Positions 1 to 8,022 of a stretch of DNA of 20,262 nucleotides are shown piece after piece. Under the pieces are notes generated by a model. That model was not told the origin of the DNA. It ran no database searches and worked only from the letters and a program-made list of their open reading frames with translations. Positions within the stretch are counted from its first letter, which is position 1. Each line of letters begins with the position of its first letter. Made by a program: the position numbers and the translations under genes. This DNA is from Lachnospiraceae bacterium (lineage in GTDB: Bacteria; Bacillota; Clostridia; Lachnospirales; Lachnospiraceae). The stretch covers positions 1-20,262 of the forward strand of contig CAAEEI010000227.1 in the NCBI GenBank assembly GCA_900754855.1. Direction: 5' to 3'.

Positions 1-19
1 AAACTTGAACAGAGGAAAT

Positions 20-88
20 AAAAAATATTAAAAATCCGGGATTGGAAATGATCATGCCTGCCATTTCCAATCCCGGATTAACTTTTTT
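20..88 (-). terminator. Intrinsic terminator closing the valS-folC operon
   Basis: A perfect 18-bp inverted repeat (33-50 with 62-79) surrounds an 11-base loop. On the minus strand the stem is followed by a T-rich run (TTTTT, AA, then more Ts). The plus strand also has six Ts just beyond the stem (83-88), so the hairpin could stop transcription from both sides. It begins 7 bases beyond the stop codon of the TPR protein gene. Confidence 0.85.
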
Positions 89-1655
89 ACTCTTCTTCCG
101 TAGTGGATTTTGTTGATTTTTTTGCTGCGGTCGTCGTGGATTTTTTCGTTGTACCGCTTTCTTTTTCTGTCGTTTTCTTTGTGGTTGATGTGCTCTTTTG
201 CGTTGTGGTCTTCTGATCGTCGTCTGTTGTCTTCGCACCGCCTTTTTTGCTGGCTGCCGCCGCTTCCTTGGCGTTGTTGATCAGCATTCCCAGACCATAG
301 TTGGCTGATTTACGAATCAGGTCTTCATTACCGGAATTATTGATAATATCGTAGAAATAAGGAGTAGCTTTCTCCTCATCACCTGTTCTCTTATAGCACA
401 TGGCCAGAAGATAAAGGGTTTCGTAATCATGATCGCTGTATTTATATGCGTCAACCAGATCGTCTTTGGCATCTTCGTATTTATATCGATCGTAAAGAGC
501 TTTTCCACTGTTATAAAGCTGGCTGGAAGCCTGCGGATAAGCCGTCTTCTTCATGGACGCATAAAGTTCCTTGGACATCTTGGACGGCAGAGAATCCTGA
601 TCGATCTTGCTGATCTCTGCGGCACATTCCACATAATCTCTTTCTGAATATGCCTGGCTGGCCTTAATCAGAGAATCATACATACTGTCTTCTCCGTCTG
701 CTCCTTCATAAACCCGCAGACGTTTGGTCAGCTTTTTATTGTCGTCTTCCAGAGATTTTTTATCGTCCTGCAACTGGCCGATTTCTCCGTCTTTTTGTTC
801 TACGGTCTGTTTATATTCTTTCTTTAACCGATTATAATCAATACTCACTCCAGCTTTCACACTTGGGATAACCAGAACGAACATGGAAACCACACCGATG
901 GCCAGACCGATCAGCATATAGACAAACTGTTTCCACGTTTCTTTGCTTGGATCTTCATAATGATCCACCGGACGGACGTTCCGCAGATTATCGTTATCCT
1001 GTTTTAAGGCTTCTACCGGCGTTTTCTCTGCGGCAGCGAGAGGGTTTTCACCCATCTCCATGAGGAAACGTCTGGCAGTCGTATTATAATTATCTACCGC
1101 CAGCGCATTGTTCAAATCTATCTTTGCCGCCGCCTGATCTCCGGCCCGCAGATGAAGCAGAGCAAACAGCAGATGTCCCATCACAAAATTCGGGGTAATG
1201 CTCAATACCTTTTTAATCTGAATCATGGCCAGATCGTCGCTGCCCTGACGGGCATAAGTCAGCGCCTGATTATATTTTTTCGCCGTCTCATTGATTTCTT
1301 CGAAAATGGCCGGATGCTCTTCCATCTCCTTAATGTAGCGGTTAGCGAGGTTTTCCTCCACATTATTTAAACGGGAACTGATCCTCCACTGGATGTATGC
1401 CTTGCCGCCTTCACCCATCTCATAATAAACCAGTCCCAGAAGATTTCTGGCGTCTTTATGCTCTTTATTATAAGTCAGCGCTTTCTTAAGCTGCGTTACC
1501 GCACCGCTCAAATCGCGCATCTGCACTTTTTCCAGACCCAGATTATAATAATAATTGGCCGTGTTACAGGCCTTAGCTATATGCTTATTTTCAAAGCCGC
1601 AGCAGGTACAAAATCCATCGGCTCCCACATTACGGCTGCATTTTACGCATTTCAT
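87..1655 (-). CDS. Zinc-ribbon, TPR, single-span membrane protein
   Basis: 522 residues, specific function unknown. The N-terminus has a small zinc-ribbon-like cysteine cluster (C3, C6, C16, C18, C19). TPR-like helical repeats follow at about 36-200, then one hydrophobic span at about 244-266, a charged coiled coil at about 275-316, a second TPR-like block at about 323-455, and a low-complexity Thr/Lys-rich tail from about 460 to the end. With no signal peptide, I infer that the zinc ribbon and first TPR block are cytoplasmic and the coiled coil, second TPR block and tail are outside; charges around the span do not settle this. The ribosome site TAGGAGG lies 6 bases before the ATG. It is last in the valS-folC operon, 74 bases after the 49-codon ORF, and is followed by a terminator. 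A scaffold or envelope-associated role is plausible but unproven. Confidence 0.85.
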   Translation of the reverse strand: MKCVKCSRNVGADGFCTCCGFENKHIAKACNTANYYYNLGLEKVQMRDLSGAVTQLKKALTYNKEHKDARNLLGLVYYEMGEGGKAYIQWRISSRLNNVEENLANRYIKEMEEHPAIFEEINETAKKYNQALTYARQGSDDLAMIQIKKVLSITPNFVMGHLLFALLHLRAGDQAAAKIDLNNALAVDNYNTTARRFLMEMGENPLAAAEKTPVEALKQDNDNLRNVRPVDHYEDPSKETWKQFVYMLIGLAIGVVSMFVLVIPSVKAGVSIDYNRLKKEYKQTVEQKDGEIGQLQDDKKSLEDDNKKLTKRLRVYEGADGEDSMYDSLIKASQAYSERDYVECAAEISKIDQDSLPSKMSKELYASMKKTAYPQASSQLYNSGKALYDRYKYEDAKDDLVDAYKYSDHDYETLYLLAMCYKRTGDEEKATPYFYDIINNSGNEDLIRKSANYGLGMLINNAKEAAAASKKGGAKTTDDDQKTTTQKSTSTTKKTTEKESGTTKKSTTTAAKKSTKSTTEEE

Positions 1656-1729
1656 GTATTTCCTCCTACATATCGTAAATGGACAGAATCGCTGTTTCTG
1701 TCTTTGTCCTCATGCTCCCAGGGAACCGT

Positions 1730-1879
1730 TTATTTTTTATCTGTCTTACTCTGTTCCTGCACCATTTCTTCCACAAGATCGGTGATGTCTTTAATATCGT
1801 CGTCAAACAGATCGCTTTCTCCTACTTCCACACCCACTGCCGGTTTAAATTTCTTTAACTCCAGATTAAAATCAATCAT
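1730..1879 (-). CDS. Small acidic protein translationally coupled to folC
   Basis: A 49-residue reading frame that starts MIDFNLELKKF and ends KTDKK. Its ATG overlaps the folC stop in an ATGA arrangement, so ribosomes ending folC could restart here; the upstream sequence GTGAGG gives a modest ribosome site. The product is soluble and acidic (14 Asp/Glu against 7 Lys), with a DDD patch near residue 26 and a likely amphipathic helix over residues 29-43. There is no cysteine, signal peptide or membrane span. I do not recognise the family. The exact overlap, normal codon use and position inside an operon between two clear genes support a real gene. A possible role as a small adaptor is only a guess. 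Confidence 0.7.
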   Translation of the reverse strand: MIDFNLELKKFKPAVGVEVGESDLFDDDIKDITDLVEEMVQEQSKTDKK

Positions 1880-3171
1880 GATATATCCTCACTTTCCAAA
1901 CTATATGGTTCACGCCGCCGAATCTCCCCCACCAGATAGAGGGAACCGAGACAGAGCAGCCGTTCATCTTCCTCTTTATGACGGAGAGCTGCCAAAAGCG
2001 CCTCTCCCACATCTTTATATTGATAAAGGGGAACTTCTGTATTTTTTTGGAAACACCGCATCACTTCTGCAGCTTCCATTCCCCTTGCTTCTTCTATCGC
2101 CGTAACCCGAATATCTTTCCATGGAATATCTGCCAGCATCCGTATCATCTCTTCATACGCTTTATCCTGACAGACCGCAAATAACAGATGCCATTTTCCA
2201 CCCATTCGTCTGATCGTATGACAGATCTGTCGAACAGCCCCCGGGTTATGGGCGCCATCCACATAAACTCCCGACCTGATCTCTTCCATCCTGCCCGGCC
2301 AGTACATGGCCAGAAGACCTTTCTGAATGATCTCATCTTCGATCCGGGGAAGCAATACCTTGACTGCCAGCGCAGCCAGAGCGCCATTACAGGCCTGATA
2401 ATCCGCCTGACCGCGCACGGTCAGATGACTATTCTTATAATAACTACTCTCCATGGAAAAATCAATGTTATTCTTACTTTTTTTTGAAAATCTTATGTTT
2501 TCAGAACGAATTTCGTAAAGAGATGTCTGTTCCTCTTCTGCTTTTTTTCTGAAGACCGGAAAGGCTCCATTATTCTCATTGATCGCCACCACCGGAACGC
2601 CCGGTTTTATGATTCCTGCTTTTTCTGCGGCGATGGCAGGAATCGTATCGCCCAAAATCCCGACATGATCCAGACTGATGGAGGTCAGTACCGAAAGTAC
2701 CGGTCTGGTCAGCACCGTTGCATCCAGACGGCCGCCCAGACCCGTTTCCATAATGCAGTAATCCACATTTTCTTTTGAAAAAATGAGAAGGCTCATCAGA
2801 AAGAGAATCTCAAAATAAGTCAGCGGTTTCAGCTGCGGATATTTCTGCCCTTCCATCAGCGCTTTGATCTTCTGCCAGGCCTCCGTTAATTTATTATCTT
2901 CACAGACCTGAAAATTAATACGAAATCTTTCGTTAAAATGAACAAGATGCGGCGAAGTAAACAATGCCGTCCGATAACCGGCTGTGCGCAGAATTGCTTC
3001 CAGATAAGCGCATACCGAACCTTTTCCGTTGGTTCCCGCCACATGGAGAACCCGGAGATTACTCTCCGGGTGACCTAATACTTCAAGATATTTTCCGAGA
3101 TTTTCGAGGCTTGCCTGCGCGCCAAACCGGGGAATCGCGGAAATTTCTTCTTCCAGTTGTTCTATCGTCAT
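1876..3171 (-). CDS. folC: Folylpolyglutamate synthase / dihydrofolate synthase
   Basis: 431 residues, the usual length for the Mur-ligase-like FolC family. It adds glutamate to folates using ATP and, in many bacteria, also makes dihydrofolate from dihydropteroate; it acts in the cytoplasm. Visible landmarks are the P-loop GTNGKGS (46-52), SPHLVHFNERFRI just after it, TGLGGRLDAT near 143, SLDHVGILGDT near 166 with AAEKAGIIK, and VDGAHNPGA (about 305-313) in the C-terminal domain. The start is supported by the ribosome site AGGAG 6 bases upstream and by the family-typical opening ending in SAIPRFGAQASLENL. It lies 42 bases after valS in the same operon, a pairing common in Firmicutes, and its stop overlaps the next small gene. 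Confidence 0.96.
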   Translation of the reverse strand: MTIEQLEEEISAIPRFGAQASLENLGKYLEVLGHPESNLRVLHVAGTNGKGSVCAYLEAILRTAGYRTALFTSPHLVHFNERFRINFQVCEDNKLTEAWQKIKALMEGQKYPQLKPLTYFEILFLMSLLIFSKENVDYCIMETGLGGRLDATVLTRPVLSVLTSISLDHVGILGDTIPAIAAEKAGIIKPGVPVVAINENNGAFPVFRKKAEEEQTSLYEIRSENIRFSKKSKNNIDFSMESSYYKNSHLTVRGQADYQACNGALAALAVKVLLPRIEDEIIQKGLLAMYWPGRMEEIRSGVYVDGAHNPGAVRQICHTIRRMGGKWHLLFAVCQDKAYEEMIRMLADIPWKDIRVTAIEEARGMEAAEVMRCFQKNTEVPLYQYKDVGEALLAALRHKEEDERLLCLGSLYLVGEIRRREPYSLESEDIS

Positions 3172-3213
3172 TTCGTTCTCCTGCTTCCACAGAATATTAC
3201 TGTGTTCACGATT

Positions 3214-5856
3214 TTAGCAACTTAACTGCTGCAAACGTTCTTCTACCTGCGCCGCCATCGCCGTATACTTCGCCAGCTTTTCTTTCTCTGCTTCCACCTT
3301 CGCTGCAGGCGCTTTGCTGACAAATCTCTCATTATTTAACATACCATTGGCACGTTTGATTTCCCCGGCCAGACGATCGGCTTCTTTTTGCAGACGGGCA
3401 ATTTCTTTTTCCACATCCACCAGCTCTGCAAACGGAATATAAATCACTGCGTCCGGAATCACGGTAGATACTGCGTCTTCTGCAATACCGGTTTTATCCG
3501 CCTGCACCATCACCTCGCTGGCATAGCCCAGTGTGGCAAAGAAGACTTTTGACTCCTCAAAAATATTTCTGATGTCTTCTTTTTCGGAAACCACATACAC
3601 GCTGGCTTTTTTGCTCGGCGGTACGTTCATCTCTGCACGGAGATTTCGAATATTACGAACAGCAGCCTTGATCACTTCCACTTCATTTTCTTCTGCTTTA
3701 AAATTAAACTCTTCCTTAAATTCAGGCCATGCAGAAACCATGATGGATTCTTCCTCGTCCTGCATACTGCAAAAGATTTCTTCCGTCAGGAACGGCATAA
3801 ATGGGTGAAGCAGTTTCAGCGCTGTTGCCAGCACCGTTTTCAGGGTGTAAAGCGCTGCTGCCTTGGTTTCGTCTTCATCATGATATAATCTTGGTTTTAC
3901 CATCTCGATATACCAGTCACAGAACTCTTCCCAGATGAAATCATAGAGTTTTGCCACAGCGATACCCAGATCATAGTTTTCCATATTTTCGGTTACTTCT
4001 TTGACCAGCGTGTTTGCCTTGGATAAAATCCATTTATCTGCCGGCGTCAGATCGGCGGTAGTCACACCGCTCAGGTCAGCCTTTTCAATATTCATCAGCA
4101 TGAAACGGGACGCATTCCATACTTTATTGGCAAAATTACGGCTGGCCAGAATTTTATTTTCGGAAAAACGCATATCATTGCCCGGCGCATTTCCGGTAAC
4201 CAGGGTAAGTCTCAGCGCATCTGCTCCATACTGATCGATCACTTCCAGAGGATCGATACCATTTCCCAGAGATTTACTCATTTTCCGTCCCTGTTCGTCA
4301 CGAACCAGACCGTGGATCAGCACATCTTTAAACGGGGACTGTCCTGTATATTCATAACCGGAGAAGACCATACGGATAACCCAGAAGAAAATAATGTCAT
4401 ATCCGGTAACCAGTACGCTGGTTGGATAGAAATAATCAAGTTCTTCTGTCTTTTCCGGCCAGCCCAGTGTGGAAAATGGCCACAGCGCTGAACTGAACCA
4501 GGTATCCAGCGTGTCCTCATCCTGCGTAAGATGCGTACATCCACATTTTGGACATACTTCCGGCTTTTCGTGGGCAACAACAATCTCTCCGCACTCCGCA
4601 CAGTAATATGCCGGGATACGGTGTCCCCACCAGAGCTGTCGGGAAATACACCAGTCGCGAATATTTTCCAGCCAATGCAGATAAGTACGGTCAAAATGTT
4701 CCGGCACAAAACGAAGATCTCCGTTTTTCACGGCTTCAATGGCCGGCTTTGCCAGTTCATCCATACGAACAAACCACTGTTTTTTCACCATAGGTTCTAC
4801 GGTAGTGTGACAACGGTCATGGGTTCCTACATTATGATTATGCGGCTCAATTTTTACCAGATAGCCTTCTTCTTCTAATTCTTTTACAATGGCTTTTCTG
4901 GCTTCATACCGATCCATGCCGGCGAATTTTCCACCGTTTTCATTGATGGTTCCATCATCATTCATGATGTTGATTTCTTCCAGATTATGTCTTCTTCCCA
5001 CCTCGAAGTCATTCGGGTCGTGGGCAGGCGTAATCTTCACTGCACCTGTTCCAAATTCTTTATCCACATAGTCGTCGGCAACGATAGGAATTTCTTTATT
5101 TACGATAGGCAGAATCACCATTTTTCCGATAAGATCCTGATAACGCTCATCTTCCGGGTGTACGGCGATGGCCGTATCTCCCAGCATGGTTTCCGGACGG
5201 GTGGTTGCGATCTCAATACACTGATCGGTTCCGGCAATCGGATAATTGATATGCCAGAAAGATCCTGCCTGATCTTCATATTCCACCTCAGCGTCAGAAA
5301 TGGAAGTCTGGCATACCGGACACCAGTTGATGATACGGGAACCACGGTAAATATATCCTTTTTCATACAGACGAATAAAGACTTCCTCTACGGCTTTTGA
5401 GCAGCCTTCATCAAGGGTGAAGCGTTCTCTGTCCCAGTCGGCAGAAGAACCCAGCTTCTTTAACTGGCTGACGATCCGGCCGCCATATTCTTCTTTCCAT
5501 TCCCAGGTACGTTTCAGGAAACCTTCTCTTCCCAGTTCCTCTTTATCGATTCCTTCTTCTTTTAATTTATTAATGACCTTGACCTCTGTGGCGATGCTGG
5601 CATGGTCTGTACCCGGCTGCCAGAGGGTATTATAGCCCTGCATTCTTTTAAAGCGAATGAGAATATCCTGCAGGGTATTATCTAAAGCATGTCCCATGTG
5701 AAGCTGTCCGGTGATATTTGGCGGCGGCATCACAATGGTAAATGGTTTTTTGCTGCGGTCTACTTCGGCATGGAAATATTTTTTATCCAGCCATTTCTGA
5801 TACAGACGATCCTCAATCTCCGCAGGATTGTAGGTTTTATTCATCTCTTTTGCCAT
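3214..5856 (-). CDS. valS: Valyl-tRNA synthetase
   Basis: 880 residues, a full-length class I synthetase that charges tRNA-Val with valine. The order of landmarks is typical: PPPNITGQLHMGHALDN with the HIGH-type motif at 53-56, the editing (CP1) domain motif TTRPETMLGDTA at about 218-229, WCISRQLWWGHRIP near 402, a zinc-type Cys set (C419, C422, C435, C438), KMSKS at 525-529, the anticodon-binding domain, and a C-terminal coiled-coil arm (about 815-880) characteristic of ValRS rather than IleRS. The ATG has AGGAGG 10 bases upstream. It is the first gene of the valS-folC operon, transcribed from the extended -10 promoter at about 5950. I find no T-box conserved sequence in the short leader. 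Confidence 0.98.
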   Translation of the reverse strand: MAKEMNKTYNPAEIEDRLYQKWLDKKYFHAEVDRSKKPFTIVMPPPNITGQLHMGHALDNTLQDILIRFKRMQGYNTLWQPGTDHASIATEVKVINKLKEEGIDKEELGREGFLKRTWEWKEEYGGRIVSQLKKLGSSADWDRERFTLDEGCSKAVEEVFIRLYEKGYIYRGSRIINWCPVCQTSISDAEVEYEDQAGSFWHINYPIAGTDQCIEIATTRPETMLGDTAIAVHPEDERYQDLIGKMVILPIVNKEIPIVADDYVDKEFGTGAVKITPAHDPNDFEVGRRHNLEEINIMNDDGTINENGGKFAGMDRYEARKAIVKELEEEGYLVKIEPHNHNVGTHDRCHTTVEPMVKKQWFVRMDELAKPAIEAVKNGDLRFVPEHFDRTYLHWLENIRDWCISRQLWWGHRIPAYYCAECGEIVVAHEKPEVCPKCGCTHLTQDEDTLDTWFSSALWPFSTLGWPEKTEELDYFYPTSVLVTGYDIIFFWVIRMVFSGYEYTGQSPFKDVLIHGLVRDEQGRKMSKSLGNGIDPLEVIDQYGADALRLTLVTGNAPGNDMRFSENKILASRNFANKVWNASRFMLMNIEKADLSGVTTADLTPADKWILSKANTLVKEVTENMENYDLGIAVAKLYDFIWEEFCDWYIEMVKPRLYHDEDETKAAALYTLKTVLATALKLLHPFMPFLTEEIFCSMQDEEESIMVSAWPEFKEEFNFKAEENEVEVIKAAVRNIRNLRAEMNVPPSKKASVYVVSEKEDIRNIFEESKVFFATLGYASEVMVQADKTGIAEDAVSTVIPDAVIYIPFAELVDVEKEIARLQKEADRLAGEIKRANGMLNNERFVSKAPAAKVEAEKEKLAKYTAMAAQVEERLQQLSC

Positions 5857-5948
5857 GGATTTATGTCCTCCTGAAATCTATTGTCCTTACATTTATTTTT
5901 TATCGCACAGAATATGATTTCCCATACAATAAAAAAGTCCTAACGCCG

Positions 5949-5957
5949 ATTATAACA
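5949..5957 (-). promoter_or_regulatory. Extended -10 promoter for valS operon
   Basis: On the minus strand the sequence reads TGTTATAAT: a perfect TATAAT (5949-5954) with the upstream TG of an extended -10. No good -35 box is found at 16-18 bases, which extended -10 promoters tolerate. The predicted leader to the valS ATG is about 85 bases. A 5-bp inverted repeat (CGCCG at 5944-5948, CGGCG at 5964-5968) flanks the -10 and could be an operator or chance. Confidence 0.7.
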
Positions 5958-5994
5958 CAACTCCGGCGAATTGTGGGGAATTTTATCCTGTTTT

Positions 5995-6894
5995 TTAAGA
6001 AGCGTCCGGGGAAGAGCTTCTGGTTTCTCCCCCAACCGGAAGACTGGTATTCGAAAGGCGGTCTTCCATTTCCAGTTCCGGTCGAAAACGCTTACGTAAT
6101 CCGGCCATGAAGCGAGCATACATGGCCTTTGCTTCCTCTTCTTTCTCATGTTCTTTTAAATAGCTGATTTTTTCCTCCCGCGCCGCTTCCGCCGTATAAC
6201 GGTACTCGTCGTGGATTCCGGCAAAGCGATTTTCAAAGGATTCCCGCATAAGGTCAGATACCTTAAAGGTTTCCAGTTCTTTTTCCGCCTTTTCCAGGTT
6301 TTCGGTGAGTGCAATCAGGCAATAATAGTAAAATAAAGATTCCTCCTCCCCACTGTAGCGGTAGGCATGGACAAAATCTTTTTCTGCTTCGCGGATACGG
6401 AAAAGTCTTGCTCTGGCTATCCCCCGGTTATGATAAACCGCCCCGGTTTCCGCCGCCGTCAGCACCTCCCCTTTCAGGGCTTCTTTATAATAATAAATCG
6501 CCATGGCAGCTCTTCCTGCCTGCAAATACATATCCCCGGTCATCTTGCACTGCAGGGCGTAGGGAAGATTTTTCAGATAACGGTACTCGTCCAGAATCTG
6601 ATGAATTTCTTCCTCCGAAAAATAATTTCCTTCCCTGAACAATGTGGAAAAATACTTCATCTGGTCTCTGACCGGATCCGTAAATTTGATCAGCTGATGA
6701 TACAGCTTATATAACCCCAGTTCATCCCGCAGGTAAGTCAGCAATTCTTCTTCCGGAAGCGTGTAAAGATAGCAGAGCATATGTCCGCGCAGATAATAGC
6801 ACAGTTCTTCATAGGAGGAAATACAGACTCCCGTTTCTGAAAAACGATAGGGTTTGCTCCCTGTTCGTCCGATACAGACTATTGATTCCCGCAT
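5995..6894 (-). CDS. TPR-like helical protein of the protease/DUF5717/DUF5716 cluster
   Basis: 299 residues, function unknown. Residues 1-70 form a compact N-terminal module with the phrase PYRFSETGVCISSYEELCYY (15-34), which I believe recurs in uncharacterised Lachnospiraceae proteins, followed by a helical DELGLYKLYHQL stretch. TPR-like helical pairs are visible at about 115-142 and 150-180, each with the small/Gly and Tyr/Ala spacing of TPRs, then a Glu/Lys-rich helix or coiled coil (about 195-275) and a polar Ser-rich tail. There is no signal peptide or membrane span, so it should be cytoplasmic. The start has AGGAGG 6 bases upstream, and only 13 bases separate it from the DUF5716 gene, so it is co-transcribed. 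TPRs suggest a protein-binding role in a complex with its neighbours; this is inference. Confidence 0.85.
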   Translation of the reverse strand: MRESIVCIGRTGSKPYRFSETGVCISSYEELCYYLRGHMLCYLYTLPEEELLTYLRDELGLYKLYHQLIKFTDPVRDQMKYFSTLFREGNYFSEEEIHQILDEYRYLKNLPYALQCKMTGDMYLQAGRAAMAIYYYKEALKGEVLTAAETGAVYHNRGIARARLFRIREAEKDFVHAYRYSGEEESLFYYYCLIALTENLEKAEKELETFKVSDLMRESFENRFAGIHDEYRYTAEAAREEKISYLKEHEKEEEAKAMYARFMAGLRKRFRPELEMEDRLSNTSLPVGGETRSSSPDAS

Positions 6895-6907
6895 AGTTTC
6901 CCTCCTG

Positions 6908-8011
6908 TCATGATATTAGTGTAAATGGAAAGACGGTCACTTTCCCTGTTCCCGGAAACAGCGAACCAAACCCCTGATCCGTCAGCAAAATGACGCCTTC
7001 CGTCTGTGAAGTAAACTGCACCTGAATGTGCATTCTTGTGGTTTTCGGCGGTCTGGCCGGAAGATCTTTGATCTCACAGCTTACGCACTCCATCTCATTT
7101 TCCCGGGAATTATGATAGAAAAACTCCACCTTCTGGCTTTTATCCAGAATAATGTCTATGCTGCCGCCGGTATTGTACCACTCTCTTCCAATGGAAGTAA
7201 TCGGGGTATATCTGGCTTTTCCCCCTTCCTGACTGACAATACCGATGGTATGATAAACCATCTCCGGCCCCTGCATCAGAAGCATCCCTTCATCCATGAA
7301 AGATATGCTGCCGGTTCCGAGCAGACAGGCGCCATTGGCATACAGATTCTGTCCCATAAATACCCGACGGCCGGCACAAAGATAGGTCAGCGTTTTTTTC
7401 ATCCAGTTTCCCTCGAATCCTTTTCCGGTCAGAAAAATAATGTGCGCCGGGTTTTTCACCATAAACTGCTTCACCATTCGGCTGAAATTATAATCTTTAT
7501 TTTCACTTTCTTCATAAATTCCATATTCTTCCAAATTAATTTCTTTTATGGTGGCACGATACGCTTTTTGCTTTACCTGCCGAATCTGTTCGATCAGAAT
7601 ATAATGCAGACGATTTTCTGCATAATCAAAAAGCAGCGTGTTTCTGTCCCATACCGCTTTTTCCTGATGGAAAACATATTCCGCAAACGCACGGAATCTG
7701 GTCATGATCCTGACGGGATGCCTTTGTTTAAACGCATCTCCCAACAGTTCGGTCAGATGTTCCCGGCACTCCTTTGCCGTATCTTCCAGCGTAAAATTAA
7801 CTTCATGATACTGCGTCCAGTTTAGCTGATTGGTTTCCAGATACCGGTTGACCTGCGCCAGCCCGGCGGCGATATAATCTTCCTGTTCTTCCGGCGTCAG
7901 CGGAAAACTTTCTTCTGTCATCTCTGTTCCGGCTTCATCATAAATACTCAGCTGAACAGATTGTTTTCCCATATCGATTCCGACAAACTTCCTTGTCTCC
8001 AGTTCTCCCAT
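6908..8011 (-). CDS. DUF5716-family protein with Hsp70/actin-like (ASKHA) fold
   Basis: 367 residues; I recognise the family NCBI calls DUF5716. Landmarks match the Hsp70 nucleotide-binding domain in order: a phosphate-1-like FVGIDMGKQSVQLSIYD (9-25, Asp13), a connect-1-like RIMTRFRAFAEYVF (101-114), a phosphate-2-like LLFDYAENRLHYILIE (126-141), and an adenosine-motif-like HIIFLTGKGFEGNWMKK (190-206) followed by a segment ending in NGACLLG that resembles the Hsp70 GAA stretch. The Gly-rich DLGGGT loop is replaced by DYAENR, so ATP hydrolysis may be weak or lost. Residues from about 235 are a separate beta-rich domain. There is no signal or membrane span. AAGGGG lies just before the ATG, and the gap to the DUF5717 gene is 11 bases. 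The fold assignment is my reading of motifs and is not verified. Confidence 0.85.
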   Translation of the reverse strand: MGELETRKFVGIDMGKQSVQLSIYDEAGTEMTEESFPLTPEEQEDYIAAGLAQVNRYLETNQLNWTQYHEVNFTLEDTAKECREHLTELLGDAFKQRHPVRIMTRFRAFAEYVFHQEKAVWDRNTLLFDYAENRLHYILIEQIRQVKQKAYRATIKEINLEEYGIYEESENKDYNFSRMVKQFMVKNPAHIIFLTGKGFEGNWMKKTLTYLCAGRRVFMGQNLYANGACLLGTGSISFMDEGMLLMQGPEMVYHTIGIVSQEGGKARYTPITSIGREWYNTGGSIDIILDKSQKVEFFYHNSRENEMECVSCEIKDLPARPPKTTRMHIQVQFTSQTEGVILLTDQGFGSLFPGTGKVTVFPFTLIS

Positions 8012-8022
8012 AACTATCCCCT

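Noticed and set aside
100..240. Repetitive-looking DNA opposite the Thr/Lys-rich tail
   Set aside because: Explained by the low-complexity codons of the protein tail; no regular repeat unit or spacers, so not a CRISPR array or tandem repeat.
1682..1702. 7-bp hairpin (GACAGAA / TTCTGTC) between the 49-codon ORF and the TPR protein gene
   Set aside because: Short stem with no following T run on the minus strand; too weak to call a terminator or attenuator.
1458..2105. 215-codon plus-strand open frame across the TPR gene, the small ORF and the end of folC
   Set aside because: Antisense to well-supported genes, with an improbable composition and no ribosome site; a shadow frame.
7028..7825. 265-codon plus-strand open frame opposite the DUF5716 gene
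   Set aside because: The minus-strand frame has a ribosome site, family recognition and operon fit; the antisense frame has none of these.
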